Shown: positions 5,288 through 12,373 of the stretch, one piece after another | Numbering within the stretch: the first letter of the stretch is position 1 | Layout: each line of letters opens with the position of its first letter | Assembly (NCBI GenBank): GCA_003696955.1 | Contig: RFGU01000020.1 | Span: 1 to 36,846 of the forward strand | Direction of reading: 5' to 3' | Origin: Deltaproteobacteria bacterium | GTDB taxonomy: Bacteria > Myxococcota_A > Polyangia > Nannocystales > Nannocystaceae | DNA length: 36,846 nucleotides | Notes under the pieces: generated by a model | Databases searched by the model: none | Told to the model about the DNA's origin: nothing | What the model saw: only the letters and a program-made list of their open reading frames with translations | Translations under genes and position numbers: made by a program

Positions 5288-7641
5288 CCTCGGAGGGTGT
5301 CCGTGTGCGTGGCTGTTCGCGGAAGCGGGCGGTCTCGTGGCGCATCGTCGTGCTCGTGGCCCTGGCGACGTGCCACCGTGACGTAGGTCGGCCCGTGGAC
5401 GTCGAGCCCGACGTCGGCCAGGTTCCGGCTGGCGAGTCCGCCGGCGCGGGCACGGAGCCGGCAACCCCGCCGCGGCACCTGGCCGAAGACCCACGGGGCG
5501 TTCGCGCCCTCGATCTGCGGCTGCGCGGCAAGCCGTACGGCGCTCCGTTGCGCGAGATCTGGGACGATGCGGGGGCGTCGCCGCCGTTGCGGGCCCAGGC
5601 CGCATACCTCCTCGGCCAGATGGCCCTCGAAGAGGAGCGCCCGGACGAGGCTGCGGCGCTCCTCGCCCACGCCGTCGCCGCGCCGTCCCTCGCGCCCATC
5701 GAGGATCACGTTCGGCTCGCCCTCGCCCGCGCGCGCGCCGAGGCCGGCGACCTCGCCGGCGCACGGGCGGCGTTCGAGGCGGGGCCGTTCGGGCCCGAGA
5801 TCGAGGCGGAGGCCCGTTCGGAGCGCGCGCGGTTGCTCCTGCGGATGGGGGACGCGTCCGCCGCCGTCGCCGCCGCCGAAGCGCTGCTCGATCGCGGCGA
5901 TCTCGGGCGACGCCGACACGAGATTCGGGTGCTGCTGGCCGAAGCCCTCGAGGCACGGGGAGCGTCGGGGGATCTCGAACGGGCCCGCAAGGCGTGGGAG
6001 GAAGTGCTGCTCGCCGTCCCGGCCAGCGCCTTCGGCGAGAAGGCAAGGGCTCGTCTCGACGATCTCGAGCGTACCCTCGGCCCGGCCCGCCGCGGCCGAG
6101 CCCGCCGCACGTTCGAGACCCGGATCCAACTCGCCCTTGCCCGGGATCTCCTCGCCCGCCGCGCCTACGCCCGCGCCTTCGCGGCGGCGGCCCCCCTCGC
6201 GCGGGACCGCAAGGTCGGAGCGGACGTTCGTTGTGAAGCCGCCTACGTGGCCGGCACGAGCCTGTTCAAGCGACGCAAACGCGTGGACGCCGTCCCGTGG
6301 TTTCGGCGGGCCGTGCGGGTGTGTCCCGACGACGAAGACGGTCGCGACCTGCGGGTGCGTTCGGCGTACCAGGCAGCCCGTGGTGTCTACGCCGACGGGG
6401 CCTACCGCAAGGCGGCGCGGGCGTTCGAATCCCTCGCGACACGACACGGAGACCACCGCCTCGCGGACGACGCGTGGATCCTGGCCGCCGAGAGCCACGC
6501 CGAGGCCGGAAACGTCGACGCCGCCGAGGTGGCCCTGCGTCGTGCGGCCCGTGCGGGCGGCGACATGGCCTTCGAGGCCGTGCGGCGCCTCGTCGTGACC
6601 GCGCTCGATCGCGGCGACGTGGCGAGTGCGCGCGACGTGCTCGACGGCATCGGTGCCGACATCGCGGCCGGGCCGGAGGACCGCGCGGCCTTGGCCTACC
6701 TGCGGGCCCGCGTCGCCGAAGCAGCTGGCGAGGCCGACGCGGCCTCGGCCTACCTGGCCGTGTTCGACGTGCAGCGCATCGGCTATTATCCCCTGTTGGC
6801 GTATTCGCGCTGCGTCGCGCTCGGCCGGGGCGATGCGGCCCTGAAGAAGCTCGATGCGCCGAGCCGGGCGACCGCACCCGTGCCACCGGATGGTCCGGCC
6901 GACCTGCTCGCGCGGGTCGAGTTGCTCGCCGTGTTCGGGGCCCACGAGGCGGCCGCCAAGGCCCTCGAGGCTGCGGGGATCCGGGGGTGGGATGCCGCAT
7001 TCGTGCTCGCTCGTATCGGCGCGCACGCACGGGCCCAGCGCGTGGTCGCAGGACTTGCGAGTTCGCTCGCCGAGGCCGGGCGGCCGGATGGACCGTGGCG
7101 CCCGGCGCTCGAGGTGGCCCACCCGCGCCCCTTCCGGGATTGGGTCGAGGGCGCGGCGGGCCAAGCCCGGATCCCGCCTGACCTTCTCTACGCGTTCGCC
7201 CAGACCGAGAGCCGCTTCGACCCCCACGCCGTCTCGTGGGCGGGGGCGCGGGGCATCGTGCAGCTCATGCCGAAGACGGCCGCCCACGTCGCCGCACGCC
7301 ACCGGCTCGATGCCCAGGCCCTCGACCTACACGATCCCGTCACGAACCTTCGACTCGCGGCGTACTACGTGGCGGACCAGATGACGGGATTCGGGGGCCG
7401 CTCGGCCCTGCCGCTCGCCATCGCGGCCTACAACGCCGGACCGGGGGCCGTGCGCCGGTGGAGACGAAGTGCGCCGGATCGTCCCCTCGACCTCTTCGTG
7501 GAGACGATCCCCTACGACGAGACGCGAAGGTACACCAAGCGCGTCCTCGGCAGGTTCTTCGCCTATCGTTGGATTTACGGGGGCGAGTTGCCCGTCGTCT
7601 TGGCGCATCCCGAGGCCGAAGGCCCCGGACCGGACCGGTAG
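5284..7641 (+). CDS. Slt-type lytic murein transglycosylase with helical-repeat region
   Basis: A 785-residue exported enzyme that cleaves the MurNAc-GlcNAc bond of peptidoglycan. The N-terminus has a hydrophobic stretch ending in a possible lipobox (LATC; Thr at -1 is unusual), then an Ala/Arg-rich alpha-helical repeat region (about 80-590) like the superhelical ring of Slt70. The C-terminal SLT domain contains the catalytic Glu in QTESRFD (Glu642), GIVQLMP and AAYNAGPGAVRRW, and the late YTKRVL motif. It starts inside the stop codon of the diguanylate cyclase gene (ATGA, 5284-5287), so the two are translationally coupled. Converges on the next gene at 7682. Confidence 0.92.
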   Translation: MTSEGVRVRGCSRKRAVSWRIVVLVALATCHRDVGRPVDVEPDVGQVPAGESAGAGTEPATPPRHLAEDPRGVRALDLRLRGKPYGAPLREIWDDAGASPPLRAQAAYLLGQMALEEERPDEAAALLAHAVAAPSLAPIEDHVRLALARARAEAGDLAGARAAFEAGPFGPEIEAEARSERARLLLRMGDASAAVAAAEALLDRGDLGRRRHEIRVLLAEALEARGASGDLERARKAWEEVLLAVPASAFGEKARARLDDLERTLGPARRGRARRTFETRIQLALARDLLARRAYARAFAAAAPLARDRKVGADVRCEAAYVAGTSLFKRRKRVDAVPWFRRAVRVCPDDEDGRDLRVRSAYQAARGVYADGAYRKAARAFESLATRHGDHRLADDAWILAAESHAEAGNVDAAEVALRRAARAGGDMAFEAVRRLVVTALDRGDVASARDVLDGIGADIAAGPEDRAALAYLRARVAEAAGEADAASAYLAVFDVQRIGYYPLLAYSRCVALGRGDAALKKLDAPSRATAPVPPDGPADLLARVELLAVFGAHEAAAKALEAAGIRGWDAAFVLARIGAHARAQRVVAGLASSLAEAGRPDGPWRPALEVAHPRPFRDWVEGAAGQARIPPDLLYAFAQTESRFDPHAVSWAGARGIVQLMPKTAAHVAARHRLDAQALDLHDPVTNLRLAAYYVADQMTGFGGRSALPLAIAAYNAGPGAVRRWRRSAPDRPLDLFVETIPYDETRRYTKRVLGRFFAYRWIYGGELPVVLAHPEAEGPGPDR

Positions 7642-7657
7642 GACGCCCCCCTCGCGC

Positions 7658-7676
7658 CGGGCCGGCGGTCGGCCCG
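7658..7676. terminator. Possible bidirectional terminator hairpin
   Basis: CGGGCCG (7658-7664) pairs with CGGCCCG (7670-7676) around a 5-nt loop, in the 40-bp gap between convergent genes. There is no strong T-tract on either side, so termination would depend on stem strength. Confidence 0.4.
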
Positions 7677-7681
7677 CTTGG

Positions 7682-8446
7682 TCACGTGGGCTTGGCGGGG
7701 AGGGAGCGGGCCAAGGCGTCGCCGCGGGCCTTGGCTGCCGCCTCCCGCGCCAGCCGGCGCTCCATGCCGCGGATCTTCGCAGTGAAGAAGGCCTCGGCGC
7801 CGGCGTAGAGGCACACGAAGGACCAGATGGGTGAAAGGTGGGTGATCCAGGCCAGGGACCACACGGCGAAGACGAGGGAGGCACGACCCACGTCCCCGTT
7901 GAGGAGCTGGCCGGTGCCCGGCAGGAAGAGGCTGAGCAATCCCGCCGTGACGGGCAGGCGCGGCTCGTCGTCGTCCACGAGGGCCAGGGCGTCGGCGTCG
8001 GGGCGTTCGGCCAGCGCCGTCGTCGCTCCCATGGAGACGGCCGTGTCGCGGAACATGGATTCGAGCCGTTCCTTGGTGGCCGGCGGAGCGACGTAACGGC
8101 GGATCGCGTCTCCTTCGGCGTGGAGGGTGCCCTGCGCGACGAGTGCCTCGAGGGTCGTCTCGACCTCGTCCGCATCCGCCCTGAGGAGCCCGGCCGCCGT
8201 TCGCGCCGTCAGGCCGTCGATGCGCGGGTCCCCGAACAGGGCGAGCACGCGCGCGGCGAGGGGGGGCGTGTCGGCCGGGCCGGCCACCGGATCGGGCGCG
8301 ACCGCGGGCGCGTTCCAACCCGCCTCCGTCTCGGTCGCGCGCGAATCCGGTTCCCGCGGTCCGGAGGACGCCGGCGCGGCGCCTCGGCCACCGTGCCGCG
8401 CCGTCCGGCGCAGGAAGCGGCGGGCACGGCCTGCGCGATCGCTCAT
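7682..8446 (-). CDS. Membrane protein with winged-helix-like and TM2-like regions
   Basis: A 254-residue protein of unknown function. Residues 1-60 are Arg/Pro/Ala-rich and probably disordered. Residues 62-118 look like a small winged-helix fold (helices, then a pair of short strands ending in RRYV). A hydrophobic C-terminal part (about 167-225) contains LLSLFLPGTGQLLNGDVGRA, resembling the P-G-x-G-Q-x-x-N-G turn of TM2 domains, with two to three membrane helices, and then a basic helix. It starts inside the stop codon of the 55-residue membrane protein gene upstream (ATGA). The TM2 likeness is seen by eye; no function is claimed. Confidence 0.8.
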   Translation of the reverse strand: MSDRAGRARRFLRRTARHGGRGAAPASSGPREPDSRATETEAGWNAPAVAPDPVAGPADTPPLAARVLALFGDPRIDGLTARTAAGLLRADADEVETTLEALVAQGTLHAEGDAIRRYVAPPATKERLESMFRDTAVSMGATTALAERPDADALALVDDDEPRLPVTAGLLSLFLPGTGQLLNGDVGRASLVFAVWSLAWITHLSPIWSFVCLYAGAEAFFTAKIRGMERRLAREAAAKARGDALARSLPAKPT

Positions 8447-8610
8447 CGCCCGCCTCCGAAGAGAAAGCCCAGGGCCTTCCAGGCGACGACCAGCACGCCG
8501 AGCAGGATCGCCAGGACCACCAGGTTCCAGACGAACTGTTCGGGGCTCGTCGGGTTGACGAGGGCCTCGAGGTCGAACTCGTCCACGAGCTGCCGGAGAT
8601 CGTCGAGCAC
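8443..8610 (-). CDS. Small single-pass membrane protein
   Basis: A 55-residue protein with an acidic amphipathic N-terminus (LDDLRQLVDEFDLEAL) and one transmembrane helix (about 28-49) ending in FLFGGGR. The GTG at 8610 is the only plausible start. A -10-like TACCCT ends 10 nt before it, and an AAGGAG sequence lies only 2 nt upstream, closer than normal. The stop overlaps the next gene by 4 nt, so the two membrane proteins are probably made together. Not recognised as a family. Confidence 0.65.
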   Translation of the reverse strand: MLDDLRQLVDEFDLEALVNPTSPEQFVWNLVVLAILLGVLVVAWKALGFLFGGGR

Positions 8611-8698
8611 GGCTCCTTCGAGGGTAGCAGCGCCTTCGGCCCTTCGCCCGCCGGCCCGGCCCTCACGGGGGGGTGGGGGGCCCGAGCGGGTGTGGAAC

Positions 8699-9556
8699 TC
8701 ACACGGGGACGGCGAAGTCGCGCAGGGCCTCTTCGAGGCTCGTGCGCAGGTTCGTACTGGCCTTGCGCTTGCCGATGACGAGGGCGCAGGCCAGGTGGTA
8801 GGTGCCGGCGGGGAAGTCCTTGGGGCGCGTCCCCGGCACGACCACCGACCGGGCCGGCACCTTGCCACGGTACTCCACGGGGGTCGGCCCCGACACGTCG
8901 ATGATGGGGGTGGAGGCGGTGAGGACCACGTTGGCCGCGAGGACCACCTCGCGCTCGAGGTGGACCCCTTCGACCACGATGGCCCGTGAGCCGAGGAAGC
9001 AGCCGTCCTCGACGACGACCGGCCGCGCCCCCGGGGGTTCGAGCACGCCCCCGATCCCAACGCCACCCGACAGGTGAACGTCTGCACCGATCTGCGCGCA
9101 ACTACCCACGGTGGCCCACGTGTCCACCATCGTCCGGGCGCCCACCCGGGCCCCGATGTTGACGTAGGACGGCATGAGTACGACGCCCGGTTCGAGGTGG
9201 GCGCCCACGCGCACCGTCGCCGGGGGGACGACGCGCACTCCCGCCTCGGCGAAGCCCCGCTTGAGCGGGATCTTGTCGTGGTACTCGAAGGGCCCGACCT
9301 CGTAGGTCTGCATGGAGCAGAGCCCGAAGTAGAGCAAGATGGCTTGCTTGGCGTAGGTGTGGACCGTCCAGCGGCCGTCGGCGTCGGGCTCGGCCACGCG
9401 GACGGTACCCGCGTCCAGGCGCGCGATCATCTGGCGCACGGCGTCCGCATGGGTCGGATCGGCCAGCAGCGAGCGGTCCTCGAACGCCGCCTCGATGCGG
9501 CGGGCGAGGATCTCCGTAGGCGTGTCGTCCACGGGGGGCAGGGGCGAAGTGGTCAT
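8699..9556 (-). CDS. dapD: Tetrahydrodipicolinate N-succinyltransferase
   Basis: Transfers succinyl from succinyl-CoA to tetrahydrodipicolinate in the succinylase branch of lysine and diaminopimelate synthesis, so it feeds peptidoglycan. The 285-residue length and order of parts match DapD: a helical N-terminal domain, then a left-handed beta-helix of hexapeptide repeats. Conserved stretches include KIPLKRGF, VLMPSYVNIGA, TMVDTWATVGSCAQIG and HLSGGVGIGGVLEP, and the late RTSLEEALR. No other lysine gene is adjacent. The ATG at 9556 has no ribosome binding site but lies 9 nt after a TAGGAT box. Confidence 0.97.
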   Translation of the reverse strand: MTTSPLPPVDDTPTEILARRIEAAFEDRSLLADPTHADAVRQMIARLDAGTVRVAEPDADGRWTVHTYAKQAILLYFGLCSMQTYEVGPFEYHDKIPLKRGFAEAGVRVVPPATVRVGAHLEPGVVLMPSYVNIGARVGARTMVDTWATVGSCAQIGADVHLSGGVGIGGVLEPPGARPVVVEDGCFLGSRAIVVEGVHLEREVVLAANVVLTASTPIIDVSGPTPVEYRGKVPARSVVVPGTRPKDFPAGTYHLACALVIGKRKASTNLRTSLEEALRDFAVPV

Positions 9557-9565
9557 GGCGGCGGG

Positions 9566-9571
9566 ATCCTA
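9566..9571 (-). promoter_or_regulatory. Possible -10 box of dapD
   Basis: TAGGAT on the minus strand ends 9 nt before the dapD ATG. I do not see a good -35 box at the matching distance. Its position would give a leaderless or 2-4 nt leader mRNA. Confidence 0.3.
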
Positions 9572-9636
9572 TGCGAACGGGCGCCCTGGCCGCCATGGCG
9601 ACCGGAGCGCCCGCTCTTCGGCGGTGAGCGTCGGGC

Positions 9637-10218
9637 TCAGCCGTGCTTGGAGAAGTACTCCTTGGCCTTCTCGGGGTCCGGCACGATGGTGTCCGCGCCG
9701 TCCTCCCAGTCGGCCGGGCACACCTCGCCGTGTTCGTCGGTGTACTGGAAGGCCTTGATCAGACGCAGGGCCTCCTTGACGCTGCGACCCACGGGCAGGT
9801 CGTTGATCCCGGCGTGGCGCACGATGCCGTTCGGATCGATGATGAAGGAGCCGCGGAGGGCGACGCCGGCATCGATGAGCACGTCGTAGGCCCGCGAGAT
9901 GTCCTTGTTGATGTCCGAGATGAGGGGGAAGTTGATCCCGCCGAGGCCGCCTTCGGCACGCGGCGTCTTGATCCACTGCAGGTGCACGAACTTGCTGTCG
10001 ATGCTGCACCCGAGGATCTGGGTACCGAGGGCCTCGAACTGCTTGGCCGCCTCGGAGAAGGCGATGATCTCCGTCGGGCAGACGAAGGTGAAGTCGAGGG
10101 GATAGAAGAACAGATAGACCCACTTGCCCCGGTAGTCCGAGAGCTTGATCGTCTTGAAGTCGCCGTCGACGACGGCTTCGGCCTCGAAATCGGGTGCTGG
10201 ATTCGTCACGATGGGCAT
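9637..10218 (-). CDS. Typical 2-Cys peroxiredoxin (AhpC/Prx1 type)
   Basis: A 193-residue cytoplasmic thiol peroxidase that reduces hydrogen peroxide, alkyl hydroperoxides and perhaps peroxynitrite. The peroxidatic Cys47 is in DFTFVCPTE and the resolving Cys167 in EVCPADW. The conserved Arg is in RGSFIID (about 122). GGLG (90-93) and a C-terminal YF (188-189) are both present; in eukaryotic Prx1-type enzymes this pair marks easily over-oxidised, signalling-type peroxiredoxins. ATG 10218 is supported by an AGGGAG ribosome binding site. No AhpF or OxyR gene is adjacent. Confidence 0.95.
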   Translation of the reverse strand: MPIVTNPAPDFEAEAVVDGDFKTIKLSDYRGKWVYLFFYPLDFTFVCPTEIIAFSEAAKQFEALGTQILGCSIDSKFVHLQWIKTPRAEGGLGGINFPLISDINKDISRAYDVLIDAGVALRGSFIIDPNGIVRHAGINDLPVGRSVKEALRLIKAFQYTDEHGEVCPADWEDGADTIVPDPEKAKEYFSKHG

Positions 10219-10289
10219 GGCTCGCTCCCTTGGAGTGGTTTGCGGCGCGCACCATAGATCATCTGGCCGACAGCGCAACCGGTGCGCGT

Positions 10290-10307
10290 GCGAACGCGTG
10301 CGTTCGC
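10290..10307. repeat. 18-bp inverted repeat upstream of the peroxiredoxin gene
   Basis: GCGAACGC (10290-10297) and GCGTTCGC (10300-10307) are perfect inverted arms around a 2-nt centre. It lies 72 bp upstream of the peroxiredoxin start and 10 bp past the end of the unknown gene at 10318. It could be a dimeric regulator's operator or a terminator stem; no T-tract follows. Confidence 0.45.
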
Positions 10308-10317
10308 GTTCGGCGCC

Positions 10318-11091
10318 CTACGGGTGCGTTCCCGTGCCGGTGGGTGTGGAGGCGTTCGGGCGGTCGAGGTCCGTCGCGTCGAGGTCGGTCACCGGAGGGA
10401 GCACCCCCGACTCGCGCAGGGAAAGGCGTACCGCGAGGGCCGACAAGAGGGCGTCGACCGATCCCGAAAGGTCGTCCGGCACCGGGGGGGCGCCCGCCAC
10501 GGACGTTGGGGTCGGAAGTGCCGCCGCGAGCATGGCCGCGAGGGCAGCGCCGGGTGCACTCGACCCCGGGACCGGCTCGACCGACGCTAGGCCGTCGAGC
10601 CAGCGACGGCGGTGGGCTTCGGGAACGACCCGGGCAGAAAGCCGTATCCGCATCCTCCGAGGAAGGCGGCCCGGAGCGTCGGGCGCGAGGGCGCATCCCA
10701 AGAGCCGGCTCGCCACCACCGCGGTCGAAACCGACCCCGTCCCGGTCACGTCCACCAGCAGGAGCCGGCTCGGCGAAAGATCCGGAACCTGGGCCTCGGC
10801 GTGTCCGAATGCCGTCGCGCGGGGAGGGGGCGCAGGGAGCGGGCGCCCCGTGACCGCGGCCGCTTCGGCGGCGAACATGGCCAGCGCGACCTTCGCTTCG
10901 GCGTCGCGCGCGGCGAGGAGCTGGGCATGGTGGAGCGTCGCGCACCACGCCGGTGCCGCACCGGCGAGTCGAAGGAGACCGTCGAAGGTGCCGCCGAGGC
11001 AGACGATCTGCCGTCCGAACCCTCGAACGTGGGGCGCGAGGGGCTCGGGGTAGGGCCAAACGGTCACGCACGGGCCATCGTCGACGGCCAT
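10318..11091 (-). CDS. Protein of unknown function
   Basis: A 257-residue protein that I do not recognise. It has no clear signal peptide or membrane helix. The N-terminal half is Ala-rich and ordered-looking, with DGPCVTVWPYPEPLAPHVRG near the start and a hydrophobic core strand SRLLLVDVTGTGSVST at about 134-149. The C-terminal 50 residues are Asp/Pro/Thr-rich and probably flexible. The ATG at 11091 is chosen because AAGGA lies just upstream; further upstream the frame is Arg/Gly-rich and not protein-like. It is divergent from the NtrC-like gene across a 284-bp gap. Confidence 0.65.
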   Translation of the reverse strand: MAVDDGPCVTVWPYPEPLAPHVRGFGRQIVCLGGTFDGLLRLAGAAPAWCATLHHAQLLAARDAEAKVALAMFAAEAAAVTGRPLPAPPPRATAFGHAEAQVPDLSPSRLLLVDVTGTGSVSTAVVASRLLGCALAPDAPGRLPRRMRIRLSARVVPEAHRRRWLDGLASVEPVPGSSAPGAALAAMLAAALPTPTSVAGAPPVPDDLSGSVDALLSALAVRLSLRESGVLPPVTDLDATDLDRPNASTPTGTGTHP

Positions 11092-11210
11092 GGTTCCTTG
11101 AGGCGTGCCCGCGGCCCCGGGGCGCCTTGCCCAGAAACGCCGGCGGCCGCCGAGTCCTGCGCCGCCCCGTCCGGCCCGCGCCTCGGCCGCGGGGCCCAAC
11201 GCACACGTTG

Positions 11211-11222
11211 AGCCGGCCGGCT
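11211..11222. repeat. 12-bp perfect palindrome in a divergent promoter region
   Basis: AGCCGGCCGGCT is a perfect palindrome roughly midway between the divergent genes starting at 11091 (minus) and 11376 (plus). It is a possible operator. A palindrome of G and C like this is not rare in so GC-rich a genome, so confidence is low. Confidence 0.3.
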
Positions 11223-11318
11223 GGCCGGTGGTCGAGGGCGGGCTGTCGCGCCCGTGCTCGGACCGGATGCGCGGCCGGGCCCCGTCGTCCGTGCCGGGTG
11301 GACGGATTCGGGACGACG

Positions 11319-11333
11319 AGGAAAAATCCTTGC
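11319..11333 (+). promoter_or_regulatory. Possible sigma-54 promoter
   Basis: AGGAAAAATCCTTGC keeps the GG at -24 and TTGC at -12 with the required 10-bp GG-to-GC spacing, and is the only A-rich stretch in the gap. The other -24 bases are poor matches. The gene downstream is itself an NtrC-family protein, and transcription would start about 30 nt before its ATG. Confidence 0.3.
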
Positions 11334-11375
11334 CGAGGCGGGCCTGCCGACGAATAGGGGTTCCGAAGGAGAGAC

Positions 11376-12248
11376 ATGCACGCCCAAGAGTTCGCCAACC
11401 GATTGTCCGACGGCATCGCCGAGAGCCGTCTCGCCACGGTCCCCCCGACGTTTCCGGGTCACTCCCCCGCCGCTCGCCGCGTCCAGGCGATGATCTACCG
11501 CGCCGTACGCACGAACCTTCCCGTCCTCCTGGTTGGACCGCCCGGCTCGGGCAAGGAGACCATCGCGCGCATCCTGCATCACTTCGGTGGCGGCGAGGTT
11601 CCGGTCCTCGACATCCTCGACGCCAAGTCCCAGCGGCCGCTGCCCCCCCTCGGCGGATTCACCTACCTGGCCAGGCTCGAGGATCTGTCCTTCGAGGAGC
11701 AGGCGCGACTGCCGAGCCTCGTCGGGCTCGGACGGATCGTCATCGCCACGAACCTCCAGCCCGAGTCCCCCGAGGGCCGGGAGCGCCTGCATCCGCAGAT
11801 CGTGCGGTGGGCGAGCGGGGTCCGCATCGACGTCCCGCCGCTCGCTCAACGCATCGAGGATCTCGAGTTTCTCGCCATGAACATCGTGGTGAACACGCCC
11901 TCGCGTCGGCCCATCGGTGGGATCTCCGACGCGGCCCTCGACTGCCTGCGCAGCTACCGCTGGCCCGGCAACCTCGACGAACTCCGAGACGTGATCACCC
12001 ACGCCGTCAAGAACGGTACGAGCGATCAGATCGAGGTGCGGGATCTGCCGGCCAAGCTGCGCATGCGTGACGCCCAGAAGGTGCGGATGCAGTCCCCCGA
12101 GCGCATGCTCTGCCTCGAGGAGGCCGAGAAACAGGCGATCAAGCGCGCCCTGGCCTACGCCCGCGGCAACAAGCGCAAGGCCGCGCGCCTGTTGCACATC
12201 GGCAAGACCACGCTGTACCGCAAGCTCAAGCAGTACGACCTCGAGTAG
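11376..12248 (+). CDS. Degenerate NtrC-family AAA+ protein with Fis-type HTH
   Basis: A 290-residue protein built like the AAA+ and DNA-binding parts of a sigma-54 activator, without a receiver domain. Walker A is GPPGSGKE (54-61), and later family motifs remain: PPLAQRIEDLEFLA (154-167) and YRWPGNLDELRDVI (194-207). The C-terminal Fis-type helix-turn-helix is intact (GNKRKAARLLHIGKTTLYRK, 264-283). The Walker B region, normally ending in LFLDE, reads GGFTYLARLED (93-103), so both acidic residues are lost. The GAFTGA loop that contacts sigma-54 is missing; the region 70-92 is too short to hold it. It probably binds DNA without activating sigma-54. A strong AAGGAGA ribosome binding site supports ATG 11376. 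Confidence 0.88.
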   Translation: MHAQEFANRLSDGIAESRLATVPPTFPGHSPAARRVQAMIYRAVRTNLPVLLVGPPGSGKETIARILHHFGGGEVPVLDILDAKSQRPLPPLGGFTYLARLEDLSFEEQARLPSLVGLGRIVIATNLQPESPEGRERLHPQIVRWASGVRIDVPPLAQRIEDLEFLAMNIVVNTPSRRPIGGISDAALDCLRSYRWPGNLDELRDVITHAVKNGTSDQIEVRDLPAKLRMRDAQKVRMQSPERMLCLEEAEKQAIKRALAYARGNKRKAARLLHIGKTTLYRKLKQYDLE

Positions 12249-12293
12249 CACCGTCCCCCCGGCGGCCGCGTCTTCCGTCGTGGCCGCCTCGCC

Positions 12294-12321
12294 GGGCGCC
12301 CGCCGACGAACGCGGGCGCCC
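12294..12321 (+). terminator. Rho-independent-type terminator after the NtrC-like gene
   Basis: GGGCGCCCGC (12294-12303) pairs perfectly with GCGGGCGCCC (12312-12321) around an 8-nt loop, followed by TTCGTTT. A smaller stem, GGCGGCC/GGCCGCC (12261-12267 with 12281-12287), lies just upstream. Confidence 0.6.
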
Positions 12322-12361
12322 TTCGTTTATCGGCGCGGGTGCTCCGCAGCGGTCCGCCGCC

Positions 12362-12367
12362 TATCAT
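12362..12367 (+). promoter_or_regulatory. -10 box of the helicase gene
   Basis: TATCAT matches the -10 consensus at five of six positions and ends 6 nt before the GTG start, so transcription would begin at the start codon itself. No good -35 box is seen, and there is no ribosome binding site. Confidence 0.4.
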
Positions 12368-12373
12368 GGCCGC

